DNA of 64,000 bases from Caprella mutica (GCA_947561585.1 CANNZV010003217.1:24-64023); one strand, 5' to 3'. Counted from the first letter of the stretch, positions 43,401 to 55,092 are shown. Notes: generated by a model from the sequence alone, not told the origin. Translations and numbers: made by a program.

Positions 43401-45272
43401 ACTGCATTATTCTTTAAATGACTGCATTATTCTTTTAATGACTGCATTATTCTTTAAATGACTGCATTATTCTTTTAATGACTGCATTATCCTTTAAATG
43501 ACTGCATTATCCTTTAAATGACTGCATTTATTCTTTTTAATGACTGCATTATCCTTTAAATGACTGCATTATTCTTTAAATGACTGCATTATTCTTTTAA
43601 TGACTGCATTTATTCTTTAAATGACTGCATTATTCTTTTAATGACTGCATTATCCTTTAAATGACTGCATTATTCTTTAAATGACTGCATTATTCTTTTA
43701 ATGACTGCATTATTCTTTTAATGACTGCATTATCCTTTAAATGACTGCATTATCCTTTAAATGGACTGCATTATTCCTTTTAATGACTGCATTATTCTTT
43801 TAATGACTGCATTATCCTTTAAATGACTGCATTATCCTTTAAATGACTGCATTATTCTTTAAATGACTGCATTATTCTTTAAATGACTGCACTATCCTTT
43901 TAATGACTGCATTATTCTTTTAATGACTGCATTATCCTTTAAATGACTGCATTATTCTTTAAATGACTGCATTATTCTTTTAATGACTGCATTATTCTTT
44001 TAATGACTGCATTATCCTTTAAATGACTGCATTATCCTTTAAATGACTGCATTATTCTTTTAATGACTGCATTATCCTTTAAATGACTGCATTATTCTTT
44101 AAATGACTGCATTATTCTTTTAATGACTGCATTATTCTTTAAATGACTGCATTATCCTTTAAATGACTGCATTATTCTTTAAATGACTGCATTATTCTTT
44201 AAATGACTGCATTATCCTTTAAATGACTGCATTATTCTTTTAATGACTGCATTATCCTTTAAATGACTGCATTATTCTTTAAATGACTGCATTATTCTTT
44301 AAATGACTGCATTATTCTTTTAATGACTGCATTATTCTTTTAATGACTGCATTATCCTTTAAATGACTGCATTATCCTTTAAATGACTGCATTATTCTTT
44401 AAATGACTGCATTATTCTTTTAATGACTGCATTATTCTTTAAATGACTGCATTATTCTTTTAATGACTGCATTATCCTTTAAATGACTGCATTATTCTTT
44501 AAATGACTGCATTATTCTTTAAATGACTGCATTATTCTTTAAATGACTGCATTATTCTTTAAATGACTGCATTATTCTTTTAATGACTGCATTATCCTTT
44601 AAATGACTGCATTATTCTTTAAATGACTGCATTATTCTTTTAATGACTGCATTATTCTTTTAATGACTGCATTATCCTTTAAATGACTGCATTATCCTTT
44701 AAATGACTGCATTATTCTTTTAATGACTGCATTATTCTTTTAATGACTGCATTATCCTTTAAATGACTGCATTATCCTTTAAATGACTGCATTATTCTTT
44801 AAATGACTGCATTATTCTTTAAATGACTGCACTATCCTTTTAATGACTGCATTATTCTTTTAATGACTGCATTATCCTTTAAATGACTGCATTATTCTTT
44901 AAATGACTGCATTATTCTTTTAATGACTGCATTATTCTTTTAATGACTGCATTATCCTTTAAATGACTGCATTATCCTTTAAATGACTGCATTATTCTTT
45001 TAATGACTGCATTATCCTTTAAATGACTGCATTATTCTTTAAATGACTGCATTATTCTTTTAATGACTGCATTATTCTTTAAATGACTGCATTATCCTTT
45101 AAATGACTGCATTATTCTTTAAATGACTGCATTATTCTTTAAATGACTGCATTATCCTTTGAATGACTGCATTATCCTTTGAATGACTGCATTATCCTTT
45201 AAATGACTGCATTATTCTTTTAATGACTGCATTATCCTTTGAATGACTGCATTATCCTTTGAATGACTGTGA
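40482..45272. repeat. 20/26-bp compound minisatellite, 4.8 kb
   Basis: Two related units: AAATGACTGCATTATTCTTT (20 bp) and a 26-bp form with AAATGACTGTGACTGTAATG ACCTTT. The left 1.8 kb mixes both; the right 3 kb is almost pure 20-bp unit, and the 26-bp type returns at the last copy. Marker GCACTATCC is found at 42902, 43889 and 44829, the last two 940 bp (47 units) apart with similar neighbours, so there is higher-order structure. One-base insertions cluster between about 43030 and 43790. Confidence 0.96.
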
Positions 45273-45569
45273 CTGCAATGACTTTTCAAGTAGCTAACTA
45301 CCTACCAATCAGCGTTCATTTTGCATTACGCATCACTCTGCTCTAACTAACGATGACTCATCACATTTTTATCAAGAGTAGTGCTTAAATGGAGCATATT
45401 TCTAGTCAACTCATGCTAATAGCCTTAATATAGTTAGCATGACAGTGTGAAGAGTGTTTGTAATGCACCTAGAGTTATTATAACCAGTTGTTACCAGTTG
45501 GAGGGGGTTTCAGAGTGCTGATATCTTTTGCGATCATTTGCCACTATGTGATGAATACACATTCAAGGG
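45273..45569. other. Unique spacer
   Basis: No gene recognised. Confidence 0.4.
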
Positions 45570-46890
45570 ATGGACAAAATAATTGGAACACTGCAATTTT
45601 TATGCGTTATCTTACAAATCCGGTTTCATCTAAAATATTGATCACAGTATCATTAAGTTTGTATATATTCACTCGCTACATAATTGTATAATTCCATTGT
45701 ATTCCAGATATAGTCGATATGAAGGTAAAATTCGTGACCTAACAGAATTTGAACCTAATTGGTTGATGCTCACATTGCAGAGCTTCGACCACCAAAACCA
45801 CTTTTATGTTTTTCGAGAGCTACCGTATCGAGGACGAGGACACAATTCCAAAAACAGGGAAAGACCTCCAACTACCTGGACAACTGTGATCGGCCTTTCA
45901 AACTCTCTGATAGATATCGGCGATCATTAAACCGCATTTTGAGGAAAAAAGCAGCGAACTATGGTGACTAGTGTGTTAAATCAGCATCTGGCAATGCAGT
46001 TTCTGCTAAAACCGTTCGTCGTGCATGAGCTCCATAAATCTGGATACCATGGAATCCGCCATCAGGACACCTCTACCTTTTTTCGAAACGTTGAAAACCG
46101 GATGATTTGGGCTGGGACCACAAAACCTGGTCTCCGGATCAGTGTAAGCGAGGTATTTTCTCTGAAGATTCCAGTTTGACTGTTTCTGACCTCTGGGCGA
46201 GTTTACGTTTGGGGGCAGCTCAAAGAAGCTTTTAACCCGGAATGTTTTCTTTCCACGGTGAAGCACGGCGGGAACTCCGTGATAGCCGTATTGTGAAGTT
46301 CTTTCTGTTGTTTTACGTCATAGGGTCAACATAAAATAGTATCGAAACATTTCAAACCACCCGATGCATCCGATGTGCCAAACACTCTTTTCTAAGGTGC
46401 CTGAATTTTCCAAGACGACAATGCTCCGATCCGAACTCTCCATATCGGTAACAATCGGTATGAAGAGCATGGAACTGAGTTGGAGCACATGGCCCCTCAA
46501 TCTCAAGATATCATTATTATTGAGTATTTGTGGTGTGCGCTTGAACGTCAAGTCTCAAATCCGTCTAAAGGAGCCGGGGCAGATTTGGACGAAAAAATGG
46601 CTGATTCCGATGGAAGACGTCAAGAACACTGAGAAAAAAGGGCGAGTCAACCTGACTCATCGCTTGAGTCAAGGCTGCAAAACTCAAATATTGGAGTCTT
46701 TTTCTTGATTGACTCTACCTGAGTCAATCTGACTGTGAATTAGGAGTCAATATGACTCTTGTTTTAGAGTAAAATGTTAGTATGAGTCAAATTGACTCAC
46801 CTTTTTGAGCTGGTTTTGGGACAAACTGAAAAAAAACTTCATTTTGAAAGTTTTCGACAATTTTAACAAGTGTTCCCATTATTATGTCCT
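45570..46890 (+). mobile_element. Decayed Tc1-like transposon
   Basis: Inverted ends ATGGACAAAATAATTGGAAC at about 45570 and, in reverse complement, AGGACATAATAATGGGAACA at about 46890; 1.32 kb, a normal Tc1 length. Frame fragments in order match a Tc1/mariner transposase: ATVSRTRTQFQKQGK and SDRYRRSLNRILRKKA (45830-45970, helix-turn-helix region), then ELHKSGYHGIR (about 46026-46058), GRVYVWGQLKEAFNPE (about 46196-46245) with STVKHGG after it, and later a DNAPI-like catalytic remnant near 46420. Several frameshifts and stops separate these pieces, so it is inactive. Confidence 0.85.
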
Positions 46891-47088
46891 AAGTTCTGAG
46901 TTATTGACCTGTTCCACATTACCGACCAAATAAAAGATGTATATAATTAACTAATTTCATTCGTTATTTCAATTGGTATCCATGATACCAGCAGGTATCA
47001 TGGATACCAACTGAAATAACTAGGTAATTTTTTTTTTAAAGCTATGATCGGAAAGATGGTACCGTTCTATAATTCAGAACTTACCCTA
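46891..47088. mobile_element. Foldback element, copy K4, abutting the Tc1 remnant
   Basis: Ends AAGTTCTGAGTTATTGACC and TAATTCAGAACTTACC with the core TTGGTATCCATGATACCAGC mirrored by GGTATCATGGATACCAAC. It starts directly at the right end of the Tc1-like element. Confidence 0.85.
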
Positions 47089-48432
47089 GGTAATGAATTC
47101 AGAAAAACTATATACCTACCTCTAATGGAAATGGTAAGAGGTCATTTTACCAAAGGTCAACCCCTTAAAAGTCATAAATTACGACATGATGACCTTTGAC
47201 ATGTTGTCACCCATGTACTATAGTACGTGTCGTGAGGTATATTGGTAGTACGTATAAGACATCTTACTGTTGTTAAATGTAATCAAAGGAATTAAAATAG
47301 ATTCACATAGGTACAAATGTTAACTTGTAGTAATAAAAACAATAAGAATAGTTTTACTTATTAATCTTTTTAGTAAGTAGAGTTTTTTTCCTATAGGAAC
47401 CTCGATCATCGATTATTCTACCCAAGCTGATATACCTTATAAGTATAAGTTAAACTATTACATTTATTTACACTATTGTTTATTACTACACACACTTTTG
47501 ATATTAGTGATTTAATGAAGGAAATCAAATCAGGAGACTGTAGTTTAAAGATCTATCTACTTAACAAAATGACGATGATTTAATTAATATGAAGCCTCGA
47601 GACTGAATTCCAATGATTTAAAAAGCTATTTCTTGAACTATAATTACAATAGGTGTATCGTCGATACCTACATTATGTATGTTATTGATAAAATGAACAT
47701 ATGTTTAGATCAAATAGGTATATTTCAGTCCCCTCTCCCAATTACTCCAATTATTTATTTTTATAGATCATTATAGCTATTTTTAGAATGACAGAACGAT
47801 CATCAAAAATTATTATTGAAATAAAACAGATTTATATATCAAATTATTTTGGAATGTTTAAAATTATTTTGCAAATACTGTTTGTGTGGACGTGGCTTTT
47901 TACATACCTAGCTATAACTTTCCTTATTAACTAACCATGGTTTTTAATTAGCAAGTACATGATAAAATAAGATCCCATTCATCGTGACAAGACAATATAT
48001 AATAAACGACATCAAAGATGACTAGGAATATAGGTTCAATTTGTATATAAACACTAGGTTGTAAATAATAATAACCACAGTGATCGATAAGGAGCGGTAG
48101 AGTGAGGTGGTGGGTGTGTTTCTCTGCTCCATATAGCACACATGTGTTCTCATTAAATTAAATAGAATGAATGTATTGGGTTATTGCATTTGTGAGTGTT
48201 AGGAATTGAAGAAAAGTTTCATCGTTAGTTAGGTTGCTAAATTTAACCCATTGGATAGATTTAATAAATGACTTTCTTTTATTTTCTTTACGTTATTGCA
48301 GTTATTCCGAGAGTATGGTTATTTAGTTAATGAAACCTAGGATGTATTATGTTACTAGGCACCTACCTATGTCCTAGATATATCTTTCACTATGTAATTA
48401 CTTTTAATCTTTATAGGTACTATTGTTATTTA
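47089..48432. other. Intergenic stretch, no gene seen
   Basis: AT-rich unique sequence of 1.3 kb. No coding exon, RNA gene or transposon ends recognised. Confidence 0.5.
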
Positions 48433-48590
48433 GGGGAAATTACGAGTTATCATAAAAAAAAATATCTTTTAAAATTTTAATTGGTATCCATGATACAAAC
48501 ATTATCATGGATACCAATTAAAGTACCTACCGATTGTATGTTTTTTTTTATTTTATGACCGAAATTGTTTGTGTCTTGTAATTTACCCCA
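48433..48590. mobile_element. Foldback element, copy K5
   Basis: Ends GGGGAAATTACGAGTTATC and GTAATTTACCCC; core ATTGGTATCCATGATAC...ATCATGGATACCAAT. Confidence 0.85.
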
Positions 48591-48756
48591 GGTAGTGCTA
48601 ATTTACCGTATGTATACTATTTAATTAATGGTAGGTACCTAGTTTCTTTTTCTAATCTAAGGAATACCTACAGGATGTACTCAATAGATACCTACTAACA
48701 TTATTATCTGACTTTCTTAAGGCCCGTTCATACGCTACGATAAATTGTAGCGATTA

Positions 48757-49820
48757 AGGCCCGTTTACACGCTACGATAAATAGGAGCGATTTATTGGGC
48801 ACAGAGATCGCAACAATTTATCAGATGATTGAGACCACAGAACATTGAATAGAAGAAGAAGTGTAGATCCCACTATATTACTCTTGAGTGCCGTTTACAG
48901 TGACGTCACTTAAACTATAGAGCCAATCAGAGGCTTCGTTTCACCAGTTCTGTTTGAGTCCGTATTTTGAATGCGTATTACAACCGAAATGGTGTCAATT
49001 TGTGTTTGTTGCAAAGAAGATTAGTTTATTATTGCTTAGTAGCTGGGCTATAGAATATAGATAATCGTGAACATAATTTGGTAGGAAGATATGACTCCCA
49101 GCAAAGATAATGAGCTGAGGTAGAATGCACGCTCAAACTGTTTTCGAGAGAGTGTTTATAGTGACGTCAGCGATCAATGGACGTGATTGGTTGAAATTTT
49201 ACGACTGGGTACACCATGTTTACACGTTCGATCTGAGCTTCATCTTATTCAATGTTCTGTGATTGAGACGGTGTTTACACGCAACGATTTTTTATTTTTC
49301 ACTAGCCGTCATGGAAGAAACATTATGATGGTCTGCATTTGGAATGTGTTTAGCATTATATATTGAGTTAGATTGCAACGATTTATTGGAACCCTGTTTA
49401 CACGTTCAAACTTGTCGTTACGATTCGTATAAATTTGAGCCTGCTGGCACCAACCACACAATCCAATTCCAACTCCAATAAATCGCTACGATCACCTGTT
49501 CACACGTACTGGTATATTGTAACAACCTCTTCATTACGATAAATCGCTTCAATTTATCGTGGCGTGTAAACGCGCCTTAACGACAAGTTTGAACGTGTAA
49601 ACAGGGTTCCAATAAATCGTTGCAATCTAACTCAATATATAATGCTAAACACATTCCAAATGCAGACCATCATAATGTTTCTTCCATGACAGCTAGTGAA
49701 AAATAAAGATAGTGGAGTAAAAATCGTTGCGTGTAAACACTGTCTCAATCATCTGATAAATTGTTACGATTTCTGTGCCCAATAAATCGCTCCTATTTAT
49801 CGTAGCGTGTGAACGGGGCT
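48757..49820. mobile_element. PIF/Harbinger-like foldback element, interrupted by a hAT-like MITE
   Basis: Ends AGGCCCGTTTACACGCTACG and, reversed, AGCCCCGTTCACACGCTACG, flanked by TTA on both sides (48754-48756 and 49821-49823). Arms are mirrored over hundreds of bases: AATAAATCGTTGCAATC, CATAATGTTTCTTCCATGAC. Without the nested insertion it would be about 630 bp. A 37-bp fragment of the same end precedes it at 48719. Confidence 0.85.
48836..49261. mobile_element. hAT-like MITE nested in a foldback, 8-bp duplication
   Basis: Inverted ends CACAGAACATTGAATA and TATTCAATGTTCTGTG enclose 426 bp; ATTGAGAC stands on both sides (48828-48835 and 49262-49269). An 8-bp duplication is the hallmark of hAT elements. 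Subterminal TGACGTCA words are mirrored inside. It inserted after the host element. Confidence 0.9.
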
Positions 49821-49966
49821 TTATGTTCATTTCCCAGGCAGTAGGTAGAATAAGTTAGACTATCGATACTCTTTTGGTATCTATAGCCTGGCTATACGAT
49901 TTCCAAGTGTAGACACCTACCTGCCGTAGCTAATCTTTCCCTAGATACACTCCGCGCCATATGCCT

Positions 49967-50112
49967 ATTTGCACAATCTCGAGAATGCGATGTGCTGCGC
50001 GTTTTAAACCCCATACACATATATTAGTATTCCATTTCATAGTAAATAAAATGAAGGAACTAACGCTTGCAGGGTGTTAAAAACGCGCAGCGAAATCTCG
50101 AGATTGTGCAAA
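49967..50112. mobile_element. Family I foldback, compact copy
   Basis: Arms ATTTGCACAATCTCGAGAAT and ATCTCGAGATTGTGCAAAT with GCTGCGCGTTTTAA / TTAAAAACGCGCAGC inside. Confidence 0.85.
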
Positions 50113-50307
50113 TTGTGCGGAACACATATACTTATATACACAAGTTACTATGTGATACCTGAGTGTTCTGCTGTAGCTAATCTCTCACTCGATATAAGCC
50201 TTAGTTTTAGTTATCTTGTGAGGGGTAACAAATTAGTTATCACTCTTTGTCAATTGGTAAATAAATACTATTTCTTTGTGTGATTTGTATTAATATTATA
50301 TTCAGAA

Positions 50308-50755
50308 AGCTTTTCTGCATCCATGAGCATTGTCACTGACTGGTGGTAGGTGACTTTGTTCATGGAGTAGCTTTTCTGCATCCATGAGCATTGTCACTGA
50401 CTGGTGGTAGGTGACTTTGTTCATGGAGTAGCTTTACTGCATCCATGGGCATTGTCACTGACTGGTGGTAGGTGACTTTGTTCATGGAGTAGCTTTTCTG
50501 CATCCATGAGCATTGTCACTGACTGGTGGTAGGTGACTTTGTTCATGGAGTAGCTTTTCTGCATCCATGAGCATTGTCACTGACTGGTGGTAAGTGACTT
50601 TGTTCATGGAGTAGCTTTTCTGCATCCATGAGCATTGTCACTGACTGGTGGTAGGTGACTTTGTTCATGGATTAACTTTCCTTTCTGACTGCTTCTTCCA
50701 GTCCCTTGTACTTAATTTCCTTCAGTCAGCAATATGGCCTTTGGTTCCTAACGAT
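50308..50755 (+). repeat. Dispersed repeat family E with six tandem 61-bp units
   Basis: A 61-bp segment (AGCTTTTCTGCATCCATGAG, CATTGTCACTGACTGGTGGT, AGGTGACTTTGTTCATGGAG plus T) is repeated six times before the ordinary downstream part (CTGCTTCTTCCAGTCCCTTG) appears once. A local expansion of a dispersed element. Confidence 0.9.
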
Positions 50756-50974
50756 AAACTCTACTAAATTAAAGTAAACAAGATGACAAATTAATAAATG
50801 CCCGTGAAGCATAACCTTCTCAATTTGCGAAGATGATGATGCACATTAAATTACTTAGTTTGGTATAACCGCAGTAGTGATTTGTGTCTTGATCTATTTA
50901 TCTGTCTAGACACCCACCGTGTTAGTGACATGACTGTGTGGCTATTTGTAGACGCTAGGCTAGACAGGAAATGG

Positions 50975-51731
50975 TGGTAACTAAATATAGTAACTGTTAC
51001 CATACCTCTGGTAACTATATATAGTAACTGTTACTATACCTCTGGTAACTAAATATAGTAACTGTTACCATACCTCTGGTAACTATATATAGTAACTGTT
51101 ACTATACCTCTGGTAACTATATATAGTAACTGTTACCATACCTCTGGTAACTATATATAGTAACTGTTACCATACCTCTGGTAACTATATATAGTAACTG
51201 TTACCATACCTCTGGTAACTATATATAGTAACTGTTACCATACCTCTGGTAACTATATATAGTAACTGTTACCATACCTCTGGTAACTATATATAGTAAC
51301 TGTTACCATACCTCTGGTAACTATATATAGTAACTGTTACTATACCTCTGGTAACTATATATAGTAACTGTTACCATACCTCTGGTAACTATATATAGTA
51401 ACTGTTACTATACCTCTGGTAACTATATATAGTAACTGTTACTATACCTCTGGTAACTATATATAGTAACTGTTACTATACCTCTGGTAACTATATATAG
51501 TAACTGTTACCATACCTCTGGTAACTATATATAGTAACTGTTACTATACCTCTGGTAACTATATATAGTAACTGTTACCATACCTCTGGTAACTATATAT
51601 AGTAACTGTTACCATACCTCTGGTAACTATATATAGTAACTGTTACTATACCTCTGGTAACTATATATAGTAACTGTTACTATACCTCTGGTAACTATAT
51701 ATAGTAACTGTTACTATACCTCTGGTAACTA
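50975..51731. repeat. 34-bp minisatellite, about 22 copies
   Basis: Unit GGTAACTATATATAGTAACT followed by GTTACCATACCTCT. Each unit contains the palindrome AGTTAC-like GTAACTATATATAGTAAC... and a GTAACTGTTAC, so each can form a small hairpin. Main variant: TTACTATACC for TTACCATACC. Confidence 0.96.
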
Positions 51732-51851
51732 TTTCTTTTTATGATAACTTGTTTATATTCTTAACATCTAATTAGTTAATAAACGTTTATTATTCTTTCG
51801 AGTATTCTTGCACTTTGAATGAAATATTAAAGTTGTGAATTTCTGTTTATA

Positions 51852-52617
51852 GATAGAACGTGTCACAGTGAGTGATAGAACGTGTCACAGTGAGTGTTAG
51901 AACGTGTGTCACAGTGAGTGTTAGAACGTGTCACAGTGAGTGTTAGAACGTGTGTCACAGTGGGTGTTAGAACGTGTTGTCACAGTGAGTATTAGAACGT
52001 GCGTCACAGTGAGTGATAGAACGTGTGTCACAGTGAGTATTAGAACGTGCGTCACAGTGAGTGATAGAACGTGCGTCACAGTGAGTGATAGAACGTGTGT
52101 CACAGTGAGTATTAGAACGTGCGTCACAGTGAGTGATAGAACGTGCGTCACAGTGAGTGATAGAACGTGCGTCACAGTGAGTGATAGAACGTGTGTCACT
52201 GTGAGTGTTAGAACGTGTGTCACAGTGAGTGATAGAACGTGTGTCACAGTGAGTGTTAGAACGTGTGTCACAGTGAGTGTTAGAACGTGTGTCACAGTGA
52301 GTGTTAGAACGTGTGTCACAGTGAGTGATAGAACGTGTGTCACAGTGAGTGTTAGAACGTGTGTCACAGTGAGTATTAGAACGTGCGTCACAGTGAGTGA
52401 TAGAACGTGTGTCACAGTGAGTGTTAGAACGTGTGTCACAGTGAGTGTTAGAACGTGTGTCACAGTGAGTGTTAGAACGTGTGTCACAGTGAGTGTTAGA
52501 ACGTGTGTCACAGTGAGTGTTAGAACGTGTGTCACAGTGAGTGTTAGAACGTGTGTCACAGTGAGTGTTAGAACGTGTGTCACAGTGAGTGTTAGAACGT
52601 GTGTCACAGTGAGTGTT
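51852..52617. repeat. 24-bp minisatellite with a GTGAGT in every unit
   Basis: Unit TTAGAACGTGTGTCACAGTG plus AGTG, about 32 copies, with GATAG, ATTAG and GCGTC variants. On the plus strand each unit carries CA|GTGAGT, a good donor-like motif, and the array is preceded by an acceptor-like TTCTGTTTATAG at 51841-51852. The long open frames of eight-residue repeats on both strands come from the 24-bp period. Confidence 0.95.
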
Positions 52618-53235
52618 GTATCAGTTACATTTTATTTTAGTTTTACAATCATTTTAAATTAATATTTAAATCATATCTTATATTTCACTATTAATAATTT
52701 TCTCACTCAAAAGAACTTTTAGATTACTATTATTCACTATTATTCACACTATATAATATTGCTATAGTAATTTCCATTCACTGTTATTCACACTATATAA
52801 TATTGCTATAGTAATTACCATTCACTGTTATTCACACTATATAATATTGCTATAGTAATTCCCATTGCTACATCAATATGGCTTCTTCATACTATGAATA
52901 ATAATGCTACCAGTATTCTATTTTAACGCTTCAGTGCCATAAAAACTATTTAAATAAATAGATAATATGATAACTAAATGATAAAGAAGTAGTGTATAAA
53001 ATGATCACTATTAGAATATACCTTTGATGACTGTAAAAGGTGCTATAGTACACTAAGGACTGAAGATATATTAGAACTCTTCATTTCTGTCTATCCTGGT
53101 TCGAAGGGTAGAGCAGGCAGGTGAAATTATCATTTTAACATTTAATTCTGTGATTCTTACAATCTATAACACAATTAATTAATATGATCAAATTTTGATT
53201 CGATGATCTTGAAGATCTGGTGAAACTGTGAACAG
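52618..53235. other. AT-rich spacer with a 44-bp repeat
   Basis: At 52737-52863 there are nearly three copies of a 44-bp unit (TATTCACACTATATAATATT, GCTATAGTAATT). The rest is unique with no gene seen. Confidence 0.6.
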
Positions 53236-53345
53236 AGTAGCTTTTCTGCATCCATGAGCATTGTCACTGACTTGTGGTAGGTGACTTTCTGACTGCTTCT
53301 TCCAGTCCCTTGTATTTAATTTCTCTCTTGGTTGAAACAAACGTT
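53236..53345 (+). repeat. Dispersed repeat family E, copy
   Basis: AGAGTAGCTTTTCTGCATCC, CATTGTCACTGACTTGTGGT and GACTGCTTCTTCCAGTCCCT, lacking the FTTCATGGAG-equivalent middle segment. Confidence 0.8.
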
Positions 53346-53429
53346 AACTCCCTACTGAATAATCAGATCTTTATTGAATCACGCTAAATAACACAAGAAC
53401 ATGTATTTTCAAGTTATCACTATAAACAT

Positions 53430-53521
53430 ATTAATCTTAAAATACTGATTATTCGGTAACAGTTTGTAGCTCTAAAATGTACCGCTAGAGAGGCTGAATG
53501 TCCTAACGATATACCATTAAA
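53430..53521 (-). repeat. Dispersed repeat, inverted partner of 3641-3731
   Basis: Reverse complement match, including AATACTGATTATTCGGTAAC and CTCTAAAATGTACCGCTAGA. Confidence 0.8.
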
Positions 53522-53612
53522 TACCAGACTTCTATTCATTTAACAGTGATTAATTGAAGAGGCGTGAACTGAGCGGTGAAAACGTAGCGTTTTATCTGCT
53601 AATATAGAGGAC
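53522..53612. mobile_element. MITE family B, half copy B3
   Basis: Right arm only: CATTTAACAGTGATTAATTG, AAGAGGCGTGAACTGAGCGG, GTGAAAACGTAGCGTTTTAT. It directly follows the dispersed repeat at 53430. Confidence 0.8.
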
Positions 53613-53680
53613 TGCATTGCTTGCTCTGATGATGGTGCGAACATGCGTCTTTCTGCAAATTTTAACATAGACTAAGTGTC

Positions 53681-53776
53681 TTAGTCCGGCCAGAAAACTT
53701 TCAGTTTGTTTTCGATCTTTCCGATTGCTGAGGCGACTTCTTTTACCTTATCCTCGTCATCAAAATTGGTCACGGC
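53681..53776 (-). CDS. Possible short C-terminal exon, unrecognised
   Basis: Thirty-one codons ending in TAA, reading AVTNFDDEDKVKEVASAIGK then IENKLKVFWPD. The charged, low-bias composition looks more like coding sequence than the surrounding AT-rich DNA, and the non-coding strand does not explain it. An upstream AG (TTTTTAAG) could serve as acceptor, though weakly. No partner exon was found. It could equally be a transposon fragment or chance. Confidence 0.2.
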   Translation of the reverse strand, partial: AVTNFDDEDKVKEVASAIGKIENKLKVFWPD

Positions 53777-53949
53777 TTAAAAATTTGACGGCTACTGTTA
53801 ATTATGTCCGACGAAGAGCATGCTTACTTCGCATATTCTTATCCATCACGCTAATTCTGCCATGTTTAACGAAAACAATTTAAATATTTTCTTTCTCTTT
53901 TAGAATCTGGTTTTATAATCAATAGAAGAATGAGGTAAATTACTAGTTC

Positions 53950-55092
53950 ACTTCCTTGAATGAAATAGGGACGTGAACTAGGAAGAAGGTTTTTGGATCG
54001 GTTCCTAGTTCACGTCCCTAAATGAAATAGGGACGTGAACTAGGAAGGGGGTATTTGGATCGGTTCCTAGTTCACGTCCTTGAATGAAATAGGGTCGTGA
54101 ACTAGGAAGGGGGTATTTGGATCGGTTCCTAGTTCACGTCCTTGAATGAAATAGGGACGGGAACTAGGAAGGGGGTATTTGGATCGGTTCCTAGTTCACG
54201 TCCTTGAATGAAATAGGGACGGGAACTAGGAAGGGGGTATTTGGATCGGTTCCTAGTTCACGTCCCTAAATGAAATAGGGACGTGAACTAGGAAGGGGGT
54301 ATTTGGATCGGTTCCTAGTTCACGTCCCTAAATGAAATAGGGACGGGAACTAGGAAGGGGGTATTTGGATCGGTTCCTAGTTCACGTCCTTGAATGAAAT
54401 AGGGACGTGAACTAGGAAGGGGGTATTTGGATCGGTTCCTAGTTCACGTCACTAAATGAAATAGGGACGTGAACTAGGAAGGGGGTATTTGGATCGGTTC
54501 CTAGTTCACGTCCCTAAATGAAATAGGGACGTGAACTAGGAAGGGGGTATTTGGATCGGTTCCTAGTTCACGTCACTAAATGAAATAGGGACGTGAACTA
54601 GGAAGGGGGTATTTGGATCGGTTCCTAGTTCACGTCCCTAAATGAAATAGGGACGTGAACTAGGAAGGGGTTTTTGGATCGGTTCCTAGTTCACGTCCCT
54701 AATGAAATAGGGACGTGAACTAGGAAGGGGGTATTTGGATCGGTTCCTAGTTCACGTCCCTAATGAAATAGGGACGTGAACTAGGAAGGGGGTATTTGGA
54801 TCAGTTCCTAGTTCACGTCCCTAATGAAATAGGGACGTGAACTAGGAAGGGGGTATTTGGATCGGTTCCTAGTTCACGTCCTTGAATGAAATAGGGACGT
54901 GAACTAGGAAGGGGGTATTTGGATCGGTTCCTAGTTCACGTCCTTGAATGAAATAGGGACGTGAACTAGGAAGGGGGTATTTGGATCGGTTCCTAGTTCA
55001 CGTCCTTGAATGAAATAGGGACGTAAACTAGGAAGGGGGTATTTGGATCGGTTCCTAGTTCACGTCTCTAATGAAATAGGGACGTGAACTAT
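53950..55092. repeat. 62-bp hairpin minisatellite, about 19 copies
   Basis: Each unit holds TAGTTCACGTCCCTAAATGA and AATAGGGACGTGAACTAGGA, which are inverted copies, joined by AGGGGGTATTTGGATCGGTTC. So every unit can fold and the array is a chain of hairpins. It ends about 127 bp before the GNMT start codon. Variants CGTCCTTGA, CGTCACTAA and a one-base-shorter CCCTAATGA occur in blocks. Confidence 0.96.

Noticed and set aside
51921..52662. Open frames of 228 and 240 codons on opposite strands
   Set aside because: By-products of the 24-bp array; both strands are open for the same reason.
53098..53115. tRNA gene or tRNA-derived SINE (GGTTCGAAGGG resembles a B box)
   Set aside because: No A box at the right distance, no cloverleaf and no CCA-adjacent acceptor stem could be drawn.
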